DNA from: Candidatus Sigynarchaeota archaeon
Lineage (GTDB): Archaea > Asgardarchaeota > Lokiarchaeia > Sigynarchaeales > Sigynarchaeaceae
Direction: 5' to 3'
DNA length: 19,299 bases
Assembly: GCA_030587525.1 (NCBI GenBank)
Contig: JAUQYW010000510.1
Coordinates: forward strand, 1 to 19,299
Each line of letters opens with the position of its first letter. Positions within the stretch are counted from its first letter, which is position 1. The notes below the pieces were generated by a model. The model saw only the letters and a list, made by a program, of their open reading frames with translations, ran no database searches and had not been told where the DNA came from. Below are positions 7,746-15,117 of this stretch, one piece after another. The translations under genes and the position numbers were made by a program.

Positions 7746-7800
7746 GATCGCTGCGTGCTTTTGAAGGATCCGGCGCGGTTTTCTGGGCACGTGGCTGTTC

Positions 7801-7831
7801 AAAAAAAAAAAAATTCGCGAGATACCCGCGA
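7801..7831 (-). terminator. Hairpin plus T13 terminator of the small unknown gene
   Basis: Minus strand: a 5-bp stem (TCGCG/CGCGA, bases 7827-7831 with 7815-7819) with a 7-base loop is followed almost at once by thirteen T residues (7801-7813). It lies just past the stop at 7851 and before the glycosidase promoter. This insulates the two same-strand transcripts. Confidence 0.75.
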
Positions 7832-7850
7832 TCGAGTGAAAATGTTGAAA

Positions 7851-8270
7851 TCAATCTTCACGATTCAAGGATTGGGCAATTTCCCTGCCCCTGATCTTTT
7901 CGAAGATGAACCGGCGCTCGGCCAAGAACCAGTGCAGCTCGGGCAATTTCGGCTTCTTCGAACCAATGGCTTTTGCGAGGCGTTCAGTGTCCTCGCGGGG
8001 CGGGTTGTCGACGATCTTGGCCTTGTTGATCTTCACGGTCGGGCTTCCATCGAGCGGCGTGACGTACGCGTCCGCGAGGCGTGCTTCCGATTCGGCGAAC
8101 AACCAGATGTACGTGTCGTACGTGTTCTTCCACTTGCTTGCTTCTTCTGCTTTCTGCTTGATCGCATCCATATTTAATTCGATGGTCACGATGTCCGGGG
8201 ACTTCGGCGTCCCGGCGCTTTGCATTGGTTTGGAAGACATATTTGAAGACACCATGTAGACTGGCAGCAA
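7851..8270 (-). CDS. Small unknown soluble protein; start codon probably TTG in a hairpin
   Basis: 139 residues from TTG 8270; alternative ATGs are at 8255 and 8240 (the latter giving MSSKPMQSAG). The TTG is favoured by AAGGAGGG ending 7 bases upstream. A far-upstream TTG at 8312 is also in frame but lies beyond the likely transcription start. The protein has no membrane segment. A charged helical core (DAIKQKAEEASKWKNTYDTY) is followed by IWLFAESEARLADAYVTPLD, then a Lys-rich stretch and a C-terminal helix (LHWFLAERRFIFEKIRGREI). I do not recognise a family. It is divergent from the flippase-like gene at 8384 and ends in a T13 terminator, so it is its own transcription unit. A TATA-like ATAAAA lies at about 8325-8330 on the minus strand. 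Confidence 0.7.
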   Translation of the reverse strand: MLPVYMVSSNMSSKPMQSAGTPKSPDIVTIELNMDAIKQKAEEASKWKNTYDTYIWLFAESEARLADAYVTPLDGSPTVKINKAKIVDNPPREDTERLAKAIGSKKPKLPELHWFLAERRFIFEKIRGREIAQSLNRED

Positions 8271-8294
8271 GGTCGTTCCCTCCTTGGCTGCCAG
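8261..8294 (-). promoter_or_regulatory. Strong mRNA hairpin enclosing the ribosome binding site and TTG start
   Basis: The minus-strand sequence folds as CTGGCAGC + (bulged C) + AAGG, loop AGGGAACGA, CCTT + GCTGCCAG: 12 base pairs with one bulge. The Shine-Dalgarno-like GGAGGG sits half in the stem and half in the loop. The TTG at 8270-8268 lies in the opposite stem strand. Transcription from a TATA-like box near 8325 would place this in the 5' leader. It could block or tune translation, or serve as a DNA operator. Confidence 0.55.
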
Positions 8295-8354
8295 TGCTTC
8301 GAGGCTACACAAGGAAACAATGGCTTTTATGCTCGCGGTAAAACGAATGAATCG

Positions 8355-8360
8355 TTATAT
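8355..8360 (+). promoter_or_regulatory. TATA-like box positioned for a leaderless transcript
   Basis: TTATAT is centred about 27 bases before the ATG at 8384, and no Shine-Dalgarno sequence lies between. In archaea this spacing places the transcription start at or next to the start codon. Confidence 0.55.
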
Positions 8361-8383
8361 GATCTTCGAGTGATTGCTATATC

Positions 8384-10324
8384 ATGACAACCAAGGAGAA
8401 AATCAAGGGTTTCTTCACGTGGGTGCCCCGAAAATTATCCGAGGAAGCCCACAGAAACACGTGGAAGGAACTACCTCCGGTCACGGAAGAGGAAATCAAG
8501 AACTTTGACAAGAATAAATTGAACCCGTTCGACCGGGTTGGCTATTCAAGACCATTAGGAGGCTGGTTCTACCAGTTCTTCTACGCGCTTTTGGGTGCGG
8601 GCGTGATGGCAGTGCTCATTCCGGTGCTGCTGGGGCAATTATATACCGAACCGGAAACGAAGGCATACGTGTCCGTTGCGGGCGTTTTGTTCTCGATCTT
8701 GCAAACGGCATTCAATGTCCCGACAAACTGGGCAATAGAACGCTGGATCGCGGACTACAGGATAAAGAACCCCCGGAAGATGTTGGAATTCGTGTCGTTC
8801 TACATTTGGTACCAAATGTGCACCGGCGTCGTCATAATCACGATTACCTCACTGTATGTCTTCGCTGTCGTGCTGACCGGTAACCTGGCGCACCTGGCAT
8901 GGATCATCCTCCTCTTGATGACCCGTGAATACCCGGCCATGCTCAACGTCTTCATGCAGTCCATCAAGGGCTTGCAAAAGTTCGATTACGAGTCGAAAAT
9001 TGGGTTCATCAACGAGATCATCGCCAAGCTGTGTGAATTCGTGTTCGTCCTGCTCGGGCGGTATTGGCTCGGTTCCGACCCGCACATCGGCAACTTGCTC
9101 GGCACGTCCATCGGCTTCGTCATCGGCACCTACATTAACGAGTTCTTCGGGGCATTTGTTGCTGCCATGTTTTTCAGGCGTTTACTCCGCTCGATGGGCC
9201 TCTCCATCCTTGATGCCTTGCGGCCAAATTTCTCGTGGGACACGGCCAAGCGTTCGACGATCCTGGGTTTCCAGCTGTCAGCGCCGGGGCTCGTCGCGAC
9301 CGTCGTTGGATATTTCATTTTCTTTCAATGGTACGATGCCGTGCCTGCATACGCGACGATGCTCACGCTTAGCGGTCTAGCCGATGAAATCGCCAACTTG
9401 TCGAAGCGTTCCGAAGGCATCAACACGAAAGGCGCCTGGGCCGAGGCCGTGAACAATGGAAAGACGAAGCTCGCACAGTATTACATGGCCAATACGTTCA
9501 AGTACTATGGCTTTTTCACCGTGGGCATCGCTTGTCTCGTGATCGGGTATTTTCCAACGATCCTTAGTGTCATGCTCGTTCTTGGTGGCGCGGAAAATTA
9601 TTTGCTTGCGATCCCGTTTATCGTGCCAAACATCTTGCACACGCTGATAGAGCAGCCAGATGGTGAGGCGGACAAGATATTGCTCATGGCGCACAAGCCA
9701 AACTTCAAGCTGGTCATGGGCCTCATCAATCTCTTCTTGTCCTACCTGTTCACGTTCCTCTATCTTTACGTGTGGCGCTGGCCGCAGACGTATGGTCTTG
9801 CCGTCATGATCTGGTTAATTCCCATGGGCGGTATCGTGGTCGACATATTCAGGCTGATCACGAGTTACTGGTATATCAACAAGTATATCTGCAAGATCAA
9901 GATCGCCTGGTGGCAATCCTTCGCGGCACCAATCATACCGGGCTTGATCACGCTCGCTGAAGGATGGGCATGGAGCACGTGGGCGTTTCCCGCGCTTTCC
10001 TTGGTGATAACGCCGGTCGGGGCGGTGATCGCCTCGGTAACCTTCGCTTTCCTCGTGGGGCTCATCTTCAACTTCGTCATCCTCTACGGTGCCTTCGGCG
10101 GCTGGGACGACCACACGCTTGGCGTGTTTAAAGAGGCGATATATGCATCTGGACCAAGCCGCATTTTCTGGGTTCCTGTATACAAGCTATCCGTCGCCCT
10201 CGTGAAACGGTCGCGGCTCCACAACAAGTTTCCAATGGATCACGTGGATGCAGAACGTGAGATGATCGAGCTCATGATCCAGCGCAAGAAAAACGAGGAA
10301 CTTTTGAAGGCGGGAAAGATCTAA
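8384..10324 (+). CDS. MOP-superfamily flippase-like membrane protein (polysaccharide/lipid-linked sugar export)
   Basis: 646 residues with a cytosolic N-terminus (about 55 residues, basic) and 12 to 14 hydrophobic segments from about residue 62 to 575. The arrangement resembles polysaccharide-biosynthesis flippases of the MOP/MATE superfamily: paired helices early on (WFYQFFYALLGAGVMAVLIP; AYVSVAGVLFSILQTAF), a middle cytosolic region (RSEGINTKGAWAEAVNNGKT) that often precedes the second half, and a second set of helices from about 370. The C-terminal tail (about 600-646) is charged and helical. It probably moves lipid-linked glycans across the membrane; the substrate cannot be told. The usual length of the family is about 450-550, so this one is longer at both ends. 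ATG 8384 is supported by a TATA box suited to a leaderless transcript. Confidence 0.65.
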   Translation: MTTKEKIKGFFTWVPRKLSEEAHRNTWKELPPVTEEEIKNFDKNKLNPFDRVGYSRPLGGWFYQFFYALLGAGVMAVLIPVLLGQLYTEPETKAYVSVAGVLFSILQTAFNVPTNWAIERWIADYRIKNPRKMLEFVSFYIWYQMCTGVVIITITSLYVFAVVLTGNLAHLAWIILLLMTREYPAMLNVFMQSIKGLQKFDYESKIGFINEIIAKLCEFVFVLLGRYWLGSDPHIGNLLGTSIGFVIGTYINEFFGAFVAAMFFRRLLRSMGLSILDALRPNFSWDTAKRSTILGFQLSAPGLVATVVGYFIFFQWYDAVPAYATMLTLSGLADEIANLSKRSEGINTKGAWAEAVNNGKTKLAQYYMANTFKYYGFFTVGIACLVIGYFPTILSVMLVLGGAENYLLAIPFIVPNILHTLIEQPDGEADKILLMAHKPNFKLVMGLINLFLSYLFTFLYLYVWRWPQTYGLAVMIWLIPMGGIVVDIFRLITSYWYINKYICKIKIAWWQSFAAPIIPGLITLAEGWAWSTWAFPALSLVITPVGAVIASVTFAFLVGLIFNFVILYGAFGGWDDHTLGVFKEAIYASGPSRIFWVPVYKLSVALVKRSRLHNKFPMDHVDAEREMIELMIQRKKNEELLKAGKI

Positions 10325-10404
10325 CCCGGCCTATTTCTCATCTTTTTCATTTCCTAGTTCATTGATTCAACGAAATCCGGCAATCAAATCAAGGTCATCA
10401 AATC
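10325..10404 (+). terminator. Pyrimidine-rich terminator region and ribosome binding site of the next gene
   Basis: After the stop at 10324 the plus strand is T-rich (TCTTTTTCATTTCCT, 10341-10355), a typical archaeal terminator type. AAGGT at 10391-10395 is a fair Shine-Dalgarno site 9 bases before the TTG at 10405. An in-frame TGA at 10363 rules out an earlier start. Confidence 0.5.
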
Positions 10405-11637
10405 TTGCCAAGTAACTATGATTTGCTCAAGTCGATCCTCGACCACGAGCAACCAGCACGCGTGCCCAGTTTTCACCTCGGGTATGGCAGTGCCACGCTC
10501 GAGCGGCAAATTATCGAGTACCAGGAACCGACAGACGATCAAGTGTGCTTGTACATCGATGATGGCCCCGCGCCTCGACAAGCCACGATTGATCTCACGG
10601 CTGATCGCGTGCTTGGGTATACCGGACATTACCAGGGCTTCGGTCCTGTCCACAACAAATCTCTTGGAAGCTTCTACATGCCTGACCGGGATGATTTGCC
10701 ATTTTCCCGCCGGTTCGTGAAATGGAGCGACGCGCCCGATGCAGACACGCAAATGCGACAAGGGAAGCTGTGGCAAGTAAGTGAGTTCGGTCGCTGCTCG
10801 GCACGCCGGGCTGCGGCGAAGCAAGGTGAGGACGGGTTCTCTGATTATTTCGTGGACGGCGTGCTCGCTCCCGATACGCTTGACGATTGGCTTGCATCCA
10901 ACGCGTATACCTCTCACCACGACAATCTTTACAAGTTCCTCGGGCGTATGACTCGGGACATGCGGGAACGGCACGTCGATTGGAGTTTTCCCGCCATCGG
11001 CGGGAGCGGCATCTGCGACAACACGATCATGTGCTTGAAGGGAAGCTACGCGTCGTTCGCACGATATGCTAGGGTAAACCCCGCCTTCATCGACCGCGTG
11101 GCGCGCATGATATTCGAGGCGCTCAAGGATTGCGTGTACATCCCCTTGCTCGAAGCAGGCATTCCGATCCTCTATTGGGGCGAGGACCTGGGCCAAAAAG
11201 ATCGTCTCTTGATTTCCCCGGGGCATTACGAGCGGTTTTTCGCAAAGCATTTGAAGGAAATCGGTCGGCTTATTCATTCGTACGATGCACGGCTCATCAT
11301 GCACTCGGACGGGAACGTGAGCGAGATCATCCCGGTGCTCATCGATTGCGGGATCGACGGCTTACAAGCCCTGGAACCTGCCAGCGGCATGAAGCTCGGC
11401 GAGCTGGCACGCAAATATCGCGACAAACTCGCCTTCCTCGGTGCCCTTGACCAGCGCGTCTTGTGCTGGGGCACGGTTGATGATACCATCGCCATGGTCA
11501 AGAGAGCAATCAAGGAGGGGAAGGAAGCAGGCGGCATTTTCGCACTCGGGCCCTCGCACCAGCCGATCGGCGCTCGGGTCGAGAACATCTTCGCCATGAT
11601 GGCTGCGATAGAAAAGTATGGGGCAGCTGGGCGTTAA
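10405..11637 (+). CDS. Uroporphyrinogen decarboxylase family protein (URO-D/MtaA-like fold)
   Basis: 410 residues, cytosolic, TTG start; there is no ATG between the upstream in-frame stop and the conserved start MPSNYDLLKSILDHEQPARV. That stretch is a typical N-terminus of the family (R-x-x-L-x-A-L-x-x-x-x-P-D-R-V-P). Family marks: WGEDLGQKDRLLISPGHYER (about 258-277), RLIMHSDGN (His300, Asp302), DCGIDGLQALEPASGMKLGE, FLGALDQ, and a C-terminal GPSHQPIGARVEN. In corrinoid methyltransferases (MtaA/CmuA) the equivalent zinc site is usually His plus Cys; here Ser follows His300 and the terminal segment has PSH, as in the many uncharacterised HSDG members. It is thus probably not a heme-pathway enzyme; a corrinoid or other methyl/carboxyl role is uncertain. 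No obvious operon partner. Confidence 0.75.
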   Translation: MPSNYDLLKSILDHEQPARVPSFHLGYGSATLERQIIEYQEPTDDQVCLYIDDGPAPRQATIDLTADRVLGYTGHYQGFGPVHNKSLGSFYMPDRDDLPFSRRFVKWSDAPDADTQMRQGKLWQVSEFGRCSARRAAAKQGEDGFSDYFVDGVLAPDTLDDWLASNAYTSHHDNLYKFLGRMTRDMRERHVDWSFPAIGGSGICDNTIMCLKGSYASFARYARVNPAFIDRVARMIFEALKDCVYIPLLEAGIPILYWGEDLGQKDRLLISPGHYERFFAKHLKEIGRLIHSYDARLIMHSDGNVSEIIPVLIDCGIDGLQALEPASGMKLGELARKYRDKLAFLGALDQRVLCWGTVDDTIAMVKRAIKEGKEAGGIFALGPSHQPIGARVENIFAMMAAIEKYGAAGR

Positions 11638-11834
11638 AAATATCTCCTCCTGGAAAATGCTAGATCTCTATACCTTCTACCTTTGATATCCGGGCTGTTC
11701 AATTCAGATTTCAAAAAAAACCTCGTATAGGGCGGATAACTTCGAAAATAAACCTCCCTATTCCTCTGATTAAGTCATTCCACCACGCCTAAATATTGAA
11801 GCTGATTAATCAACATTCAAGAGGTGAATGTTTC
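11638..11834 (+). promoter_or_regulatory. Intergenic region with TATA-like box and strong Shine-Dalgarno site
   Basis: TAAATATT at 11790-11797 is a TATA-like box; a start about 25 bases on would fall near 11820. GAGGTGA at 11821-11827 is an excellent Shine-Dalgarno site 7 bases before ATG 11835 and decides the start of the next gene against an upstream in-frame codon at 11796. An A8 run lies at 11713-11720. I see no gene here. Confidence 0.55.
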
Positions 11835-14018
11835 ATGTCAGCCGAATCTTTAAAATACATGTCGAAAAAGAAAGCCGTGGCCGCTATCGTCGTTAGCCTG
11901 GTCATTGGCTTGTCAGGATTTTCATATGGAACGTATGCATTCCTCACGTCCTTGAACCCGTCGGGCGATGGATCGCAAGTGCACGCGCCTTCCATCTCCA
12001 ACTGCACGATAACGCCAGGAACTGCGTACAAGAATACGACTTTGACCGTGACGCCCGCTGGTTGGGTAGATGCACACGGTGACGAGCCGCAATACTTGAT
12101 CCGCTGGATCAGGAACGGCGTCGCGATACCTGGACAAGTTGGAAACACGTTATCGCCGGCCTTCTTCAATAAAACGCAGCACGTCATCGCGGAGGTCACG
12201 CCATTCGATGGCAGGTTCGCGGGCACCGCGGTCAATTCATCTGAGATCATCATCCAGAACACGCCGCCAACATTAACCGGCGTGACCGTGTCCCCCTCCA
12301 ACCCCACAAGGCAGAGCACGCTGCAAACCGCGGTGTATGGTTGGCATGACACTGACGGGGACAGCGGCACGGTAAGTTACCAGTGGTACCGGAACGGGAT
12401 GCTTCTGGGCGGAGAGACTTCAGCCACGCTTAACTTGGCAATCGTCGGAGCGGGGGTCGGCAATACCCTTAAGGTGAAGGTCACGCCGAGTGATGGAACG
12501 AGCAATGGCCAAAACGTCAATTCATCCGAGGTCACGGTTCATTCCGTCTTCCCCGGAGGGTATTATGCCCCGAGCTTTGGCGGGAACGAGATGTTCGTCG
12601 CGGTGAACGGCTCGGACGTGACCGGCAATGGAAGCCAAGGCAACCCGTATCAATCGATAACCCAGGGAATCACGCAAGCCAACTTGATGGGTAAATCGAA
12701 GGTAATCGTCGGTGAAGGAACGTACAATGAATCCATCGACCTCGTAAACGGCATCAGCGTTCTCGGGGGATATACCGAGGATTTCACCATGTATAATGCG
12801 GAAGCCTTACGTGCCGTTGTTCGTGGTAGTTCCCAGCGATGGACAATACGTGGCACGAGTATCACGAGTTCGACGCGCCTCGAGGGACTGATCGTCTATG
12901 GGCCGCGAGTGGCAATTGCCGGGCAGAATTCCTATGGCATCTACTTGAACGACTGCGATGCAAGCCTCTCCATCAGTAATTGCACCGTGCTGGGCGGCGG
13001 TGGCGGTTCAGGCGCCTACGGCAGCGATGCTACAGATGGGGCAAACGGAATAGCTGGAAACCCGGGCCAAATTGCGATAGCATTCTCGGGAACCAATAAT
13101 AACACCGGTGGATTAGGTGGCGTGTTCACGGGCTTGGGCGGCGAGCATATCAATGGTGGAAACGGGTCAACGACGCTCTGGGGCCCGCAAAACGCGCCGC
13201 AAGCACCCGGCACGAATGGTTTGGGTGGCGGCGGTGGGTCCGGAGGCATCGGTGGCTGGAATTATTTCGTGTATGCAAGCGGGACGATAGAACTTCCTTC
13301 GAGCGGGTACATCGACGGTAAGAACGGTGTAAACGGGATGGCCGGGTCAAGCGGTGCATGTGGACTGCGATCCGGCACCGATCAAGGAACGATCATTTCC
13401 AGCGAGTGGCAAGCCTACTCGGGAACCACGGGCGGAAGCGGAACCAACGGCTACGGGGGCGGCGGTGGTGGAGCAGGTGGCTGCCAGGTGAACCAAACCG
13501 GGCTCGGTCTTCTCGGTGCATCGGGCGGTGGTGGTGGGTCTGGTGGTTGTGGAGCACTCGGAGGTGGCGGTGGTGGTGGCGGTGGTGGTGCCTTCTGCAT
13601 ATTCATCTACTTTTCGACCTCGGCGACGTCCATCCCGGTCCTTCAAGCGAACACGCTCTATCTCGGGCAAGGTGGCGGTGGCGGTGGCGGTGGTATTGGC
13701 GGAGCTGGTGGTGTAGGTGGTGTTGGGGCCGCTGGGGGTATGAATCAATGGATAGATTCGCCTCGCATGCTCGTGGGCAGGGGTGGCGCTGGCGGCGCTG
13801 GCGGTGACGGCGGCGCTGGAGGCGGTGGCGGTGGAGGGAACGGTGGCGGTTCGTATGGCATTTTCAGCGTGAATGCTGTCTCACCGCTATATCACAATAC
13901 CAACACGATCATCATCGCGACCGGGTCTGCAGGTGTAGGTGGTCTCGGAGGATACAGCGCGGGACAACCAGGGCAGTCTGGGTTTGCTGGCCTAATCTCC
14001 TCTTACCGGTACGATTGA
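11835..14018 (+). CDS. Membrane-anchored Ig-like / glycine-rich beta-helix surface protein
   Basis: 727 residues. Residues 13-37 form an N-terminal signal anchor after a Lys triplet. Two Ig-like domains follow: about 50-142 (TPGTAYKNTTLTVTPAGWVD, RWIRNGV) and about 143-237 (YGWHDTDGDSGTVSYQWYRN), both with the Y-x-W-x-R-N-G strand and ending NSSE. Residues 251-380 start with MFVAVNGSDVTGNGSQGNPY and VIVGEGTYNESIDL, the DUF1565/pectin-lyase-like opening of right-handed beta-helices. From about 385 to the end, Gly-rich tracts (GGGGGSGG, GGAGGVGGVG) alternate with short beta strands (YGIYLND, AFCIFIYFS, TLYLGQ, SYGIFSVNA). Similar Gly-rich beta-helices occur in bacterial surface proteins. Many N-x-S/T sequons. 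It is probably a structural or adhesive surface protein; no catalytic triad or lyase site can be assigned. Confidence 0.8.
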   Translation: MSAESLKYMSKKKAVAAIVVSLVIGLSGFSYGTYAFLTSLNPSGDGSQVHAPSISNCTITPGTAYKNTTLTVTPAGWVDAHGDEPQYLIRWIRNGVAIPGQVGNTLSPAFFNKTQHVIAEVTPFDGRFAGTAVNSSEIIIQNTPPTLTGVTVSPSNPTRQSTLQTAVYGWHDTDGDSGTVSYQWYRNGMLLGGETSATLNLAIVGAGVGNTLKVKVTPSDGTSNGQNVNSSEVTVHSVFPGGYYAPSFGGNEMFVAVNGSDVTGNGSQGNPYQSITQGITQANLMGKSKVIVGEGTYNESIDLVNGISVLGGYTEDFTMYNAEALRAVVRGSSQRWTIRGTSITSSTRLEGLIVYGPRVAIAGQNSYGIYLNDCDASLSISNCTVLGGGGGSGAYGSDATDGANGIAGNPGQIAIAFSGTNNNTGGLGGVFTGLGGEHINGGNGSTTLWGPQNAPQAPGTNGLGGGGGSGGIGGWNYFVYASGTIELPSSGYIDGKNGVNGMAGSSGACGLRSGTDQGTIISSEWQAYSGTTGGSGTNGYGGGGGGAGGCQVNQTGLGLLGASGGGGGSGGCGALGGGGGGGGGGAFCIFIYFSTSATSIPVLQANTLYLGQGGGGGGGGIGGAGGVGGVGAAGGMNQWIDSPRMLVGRGGAGGAGGDGGAGGGGGGGNGGGSYGIFSVNAVSPLYHNTNTIIIATGSAGVGGLGGYSAGQPGQSGFAGLISSYRYD
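13456..13854 (+). repeat. Glycine-codon (GGN)n tracts
   Basis: Runs of GGT/GGC codons occur at about 13456-13476, 13524-13590, 13672-13734 and 13779-13851, encoding Gly-Gly-X or pure Gly stretches. The DNA is a repeat of GGC and GGT triplets, so length changes by slippage would stay in frame. Confidence 0.85.
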
Positions 14019-14117
14019 TCCGAATTTATGACGGTAAAATTCCCCGGGTCTCCTCTTTTTTTCCCTTCATTCCCTCTGCTCTGAACATTTACAAGCGGGC
14101 TTGCATTACAACTTCTC
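14019..14117 (+). terminator. Pyrimidine-rich terminator after the glycine-rich gene
   Basis: The sequence TCTCCTCTTTTTTTCCC (about 14049-14065, with T7 at 14056-14062) follows the stop at 14018 and fits an archaeal T-run terminator. No clear promoter or Shine-Dalgarno site for the next gene is visible. Confidence 0.55.
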
Positions 14118-15041
14118 GTGAAAACGACCAGAAAGATGCTCGTGGCCCGCGTGTCCATGTTCCTCGCCGCCAGTTTCATGGGATCCGTTGGATTATTTTT
14201 AAAATATCTCACGGATGGGATCGGCTTGCAAGTGTATGCCGCAGTCGAGTTTCGTGGGATATTCGGCATCGTATGGGTCACTGCCATCTTACTTGCATCG
14301 AAACGACTGCGTGTTATCAAGGATTTGTTACGGTATGGTCGTCTCGTTTTCATCGTCACTGCAATGGGCGTGCTCACGATTTTTTTCTACTTCATGACCA
14401 TCAACACCGCTGGACTAGCCATCGCAGCATTTCTCTTGTATGCCGGTAACCTGGTGGCGGTCATCTTCATGAGGCTCTTCTTGAAAGAGTCAATGCCCCG
14501 GGCGACATACCTCGCGTATGGATTGGCCTTGGCTGGCGTTCTCGTGATGGAGCCGTGGGGGGACGCCACGTTGTCATGGGGCATCTTTACAGGCATTTTA
14601 TCCGCCATCGCGCTCGGATTCCTCAACTTGAGCAAGAAGATGCTTTTCAAGAAGAATAACCAAGTCTTTGAGGGGAAAGCAATGTCAACCACGAACCTAT
14701 CATTCGGATTGACGTGGTACACGACGCTCGGCCTGGTGATCACGTTTTCCTTTTCGTGGCTCGTGGATGGGTCACTGATGGTCTCGTGGAACGCAATCGT
14801 CGTTGCGATCTTTCTCGGCCTGATTCCCACGGCGCTCGCGTTCACGCTGTTCAATTATGGCTTGACCTCCGATACCGGGGGAAATGTTCTCATCTTGTCA
14901 TACGCTGAACCCATCATGGCTTCCATTTTCCAAGTCCTCGTCTTCGGGGGCGTGCCCGTTCTCGTTCTCATCGGCGGGGCGCTCATCATTGCCGGCAACC
15001 TCATCGCACTCAAGGCGGGTAACTCGTCCACCGAAAGGTAA
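14118..15041 (+). CDS. EamA/DMT-superfamily transporter
   Basis: 307 residues with ten predicted membrane helices in two EamA repeats (about 8-138 and 155-298). Typical marks: the first repeat opens AASFMGSVGLFLKYLTDGIG with EFRGIFGIV, and ends with a helix pair GLALAGVLVM. The second repeat has GILSAIALGFLNLSKKM, GLIPTALAFTLFNYGL, a conserved LSYAEPIMASIFQ helix, and GGALIIAGNLIAL. The motif with E-P in helix 9 is a hallmark of DMT drug/metabolite exporters. The substrate is unknown. GTG 14118 is taken as start; ATG 14136 is nearly as good and neither has a clear ribosome binding site. It converges with the next gene. Confidence 0.85.
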   Translation: MKTTRKMLVARVSMFLAASFMGSVGLFLKYLTDGIGLQVYAAVEFRGIFGIVWVTAILLASKRLRVIKDLLRYGRLVFIVTAMGVLTIFFYFMTINTAGLAIAAFLLYAGNLVAVIFMRLFLKESMPRATYLAYGLALAGVLVMEPWGDATLSWGIFTGILSAIALGFLNLSKKMLFKKNNQVFEGKAMSTTNLSFGLTWYTTLGLVITFSFSWLVDGSLMVSWNAIVVAIFLGLIPTALAFTLFNYGLTSDTGGNVLILSYAEPIMASIFQVLVFGGVPVLVLIGGALIIAGNLIALKAGNSSTER

Positions 15042-15117
15042 ACACGTGATTACGTCGCTGCCGCAACTCCAGTTACCTGCCGATTGATGGAGATACCTTT
15101 TTGATTTCGGGGTCTTA

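Noticed and set aside
6971..7747. Plus-strand frame of 258 codons opposite the glycosidase
   Set aside because: Arg/Val-rich composition typical of an antisense shadow; the minus-strand frame has a membrane anchor, sequons and a glycosidase-like fold.
10384..11304. Minus-strand frame of 306 codons opposite the URO-D-family gene
   Set aside because: The plus-strand frame has clear family motifs; the antisense frame has none.
13347..13807. Thr-rich and Trp/Arg-rich alternative frames in the glycine-codon region
   Set aside because: They are simple by-products of GGN repeats read in other frames.
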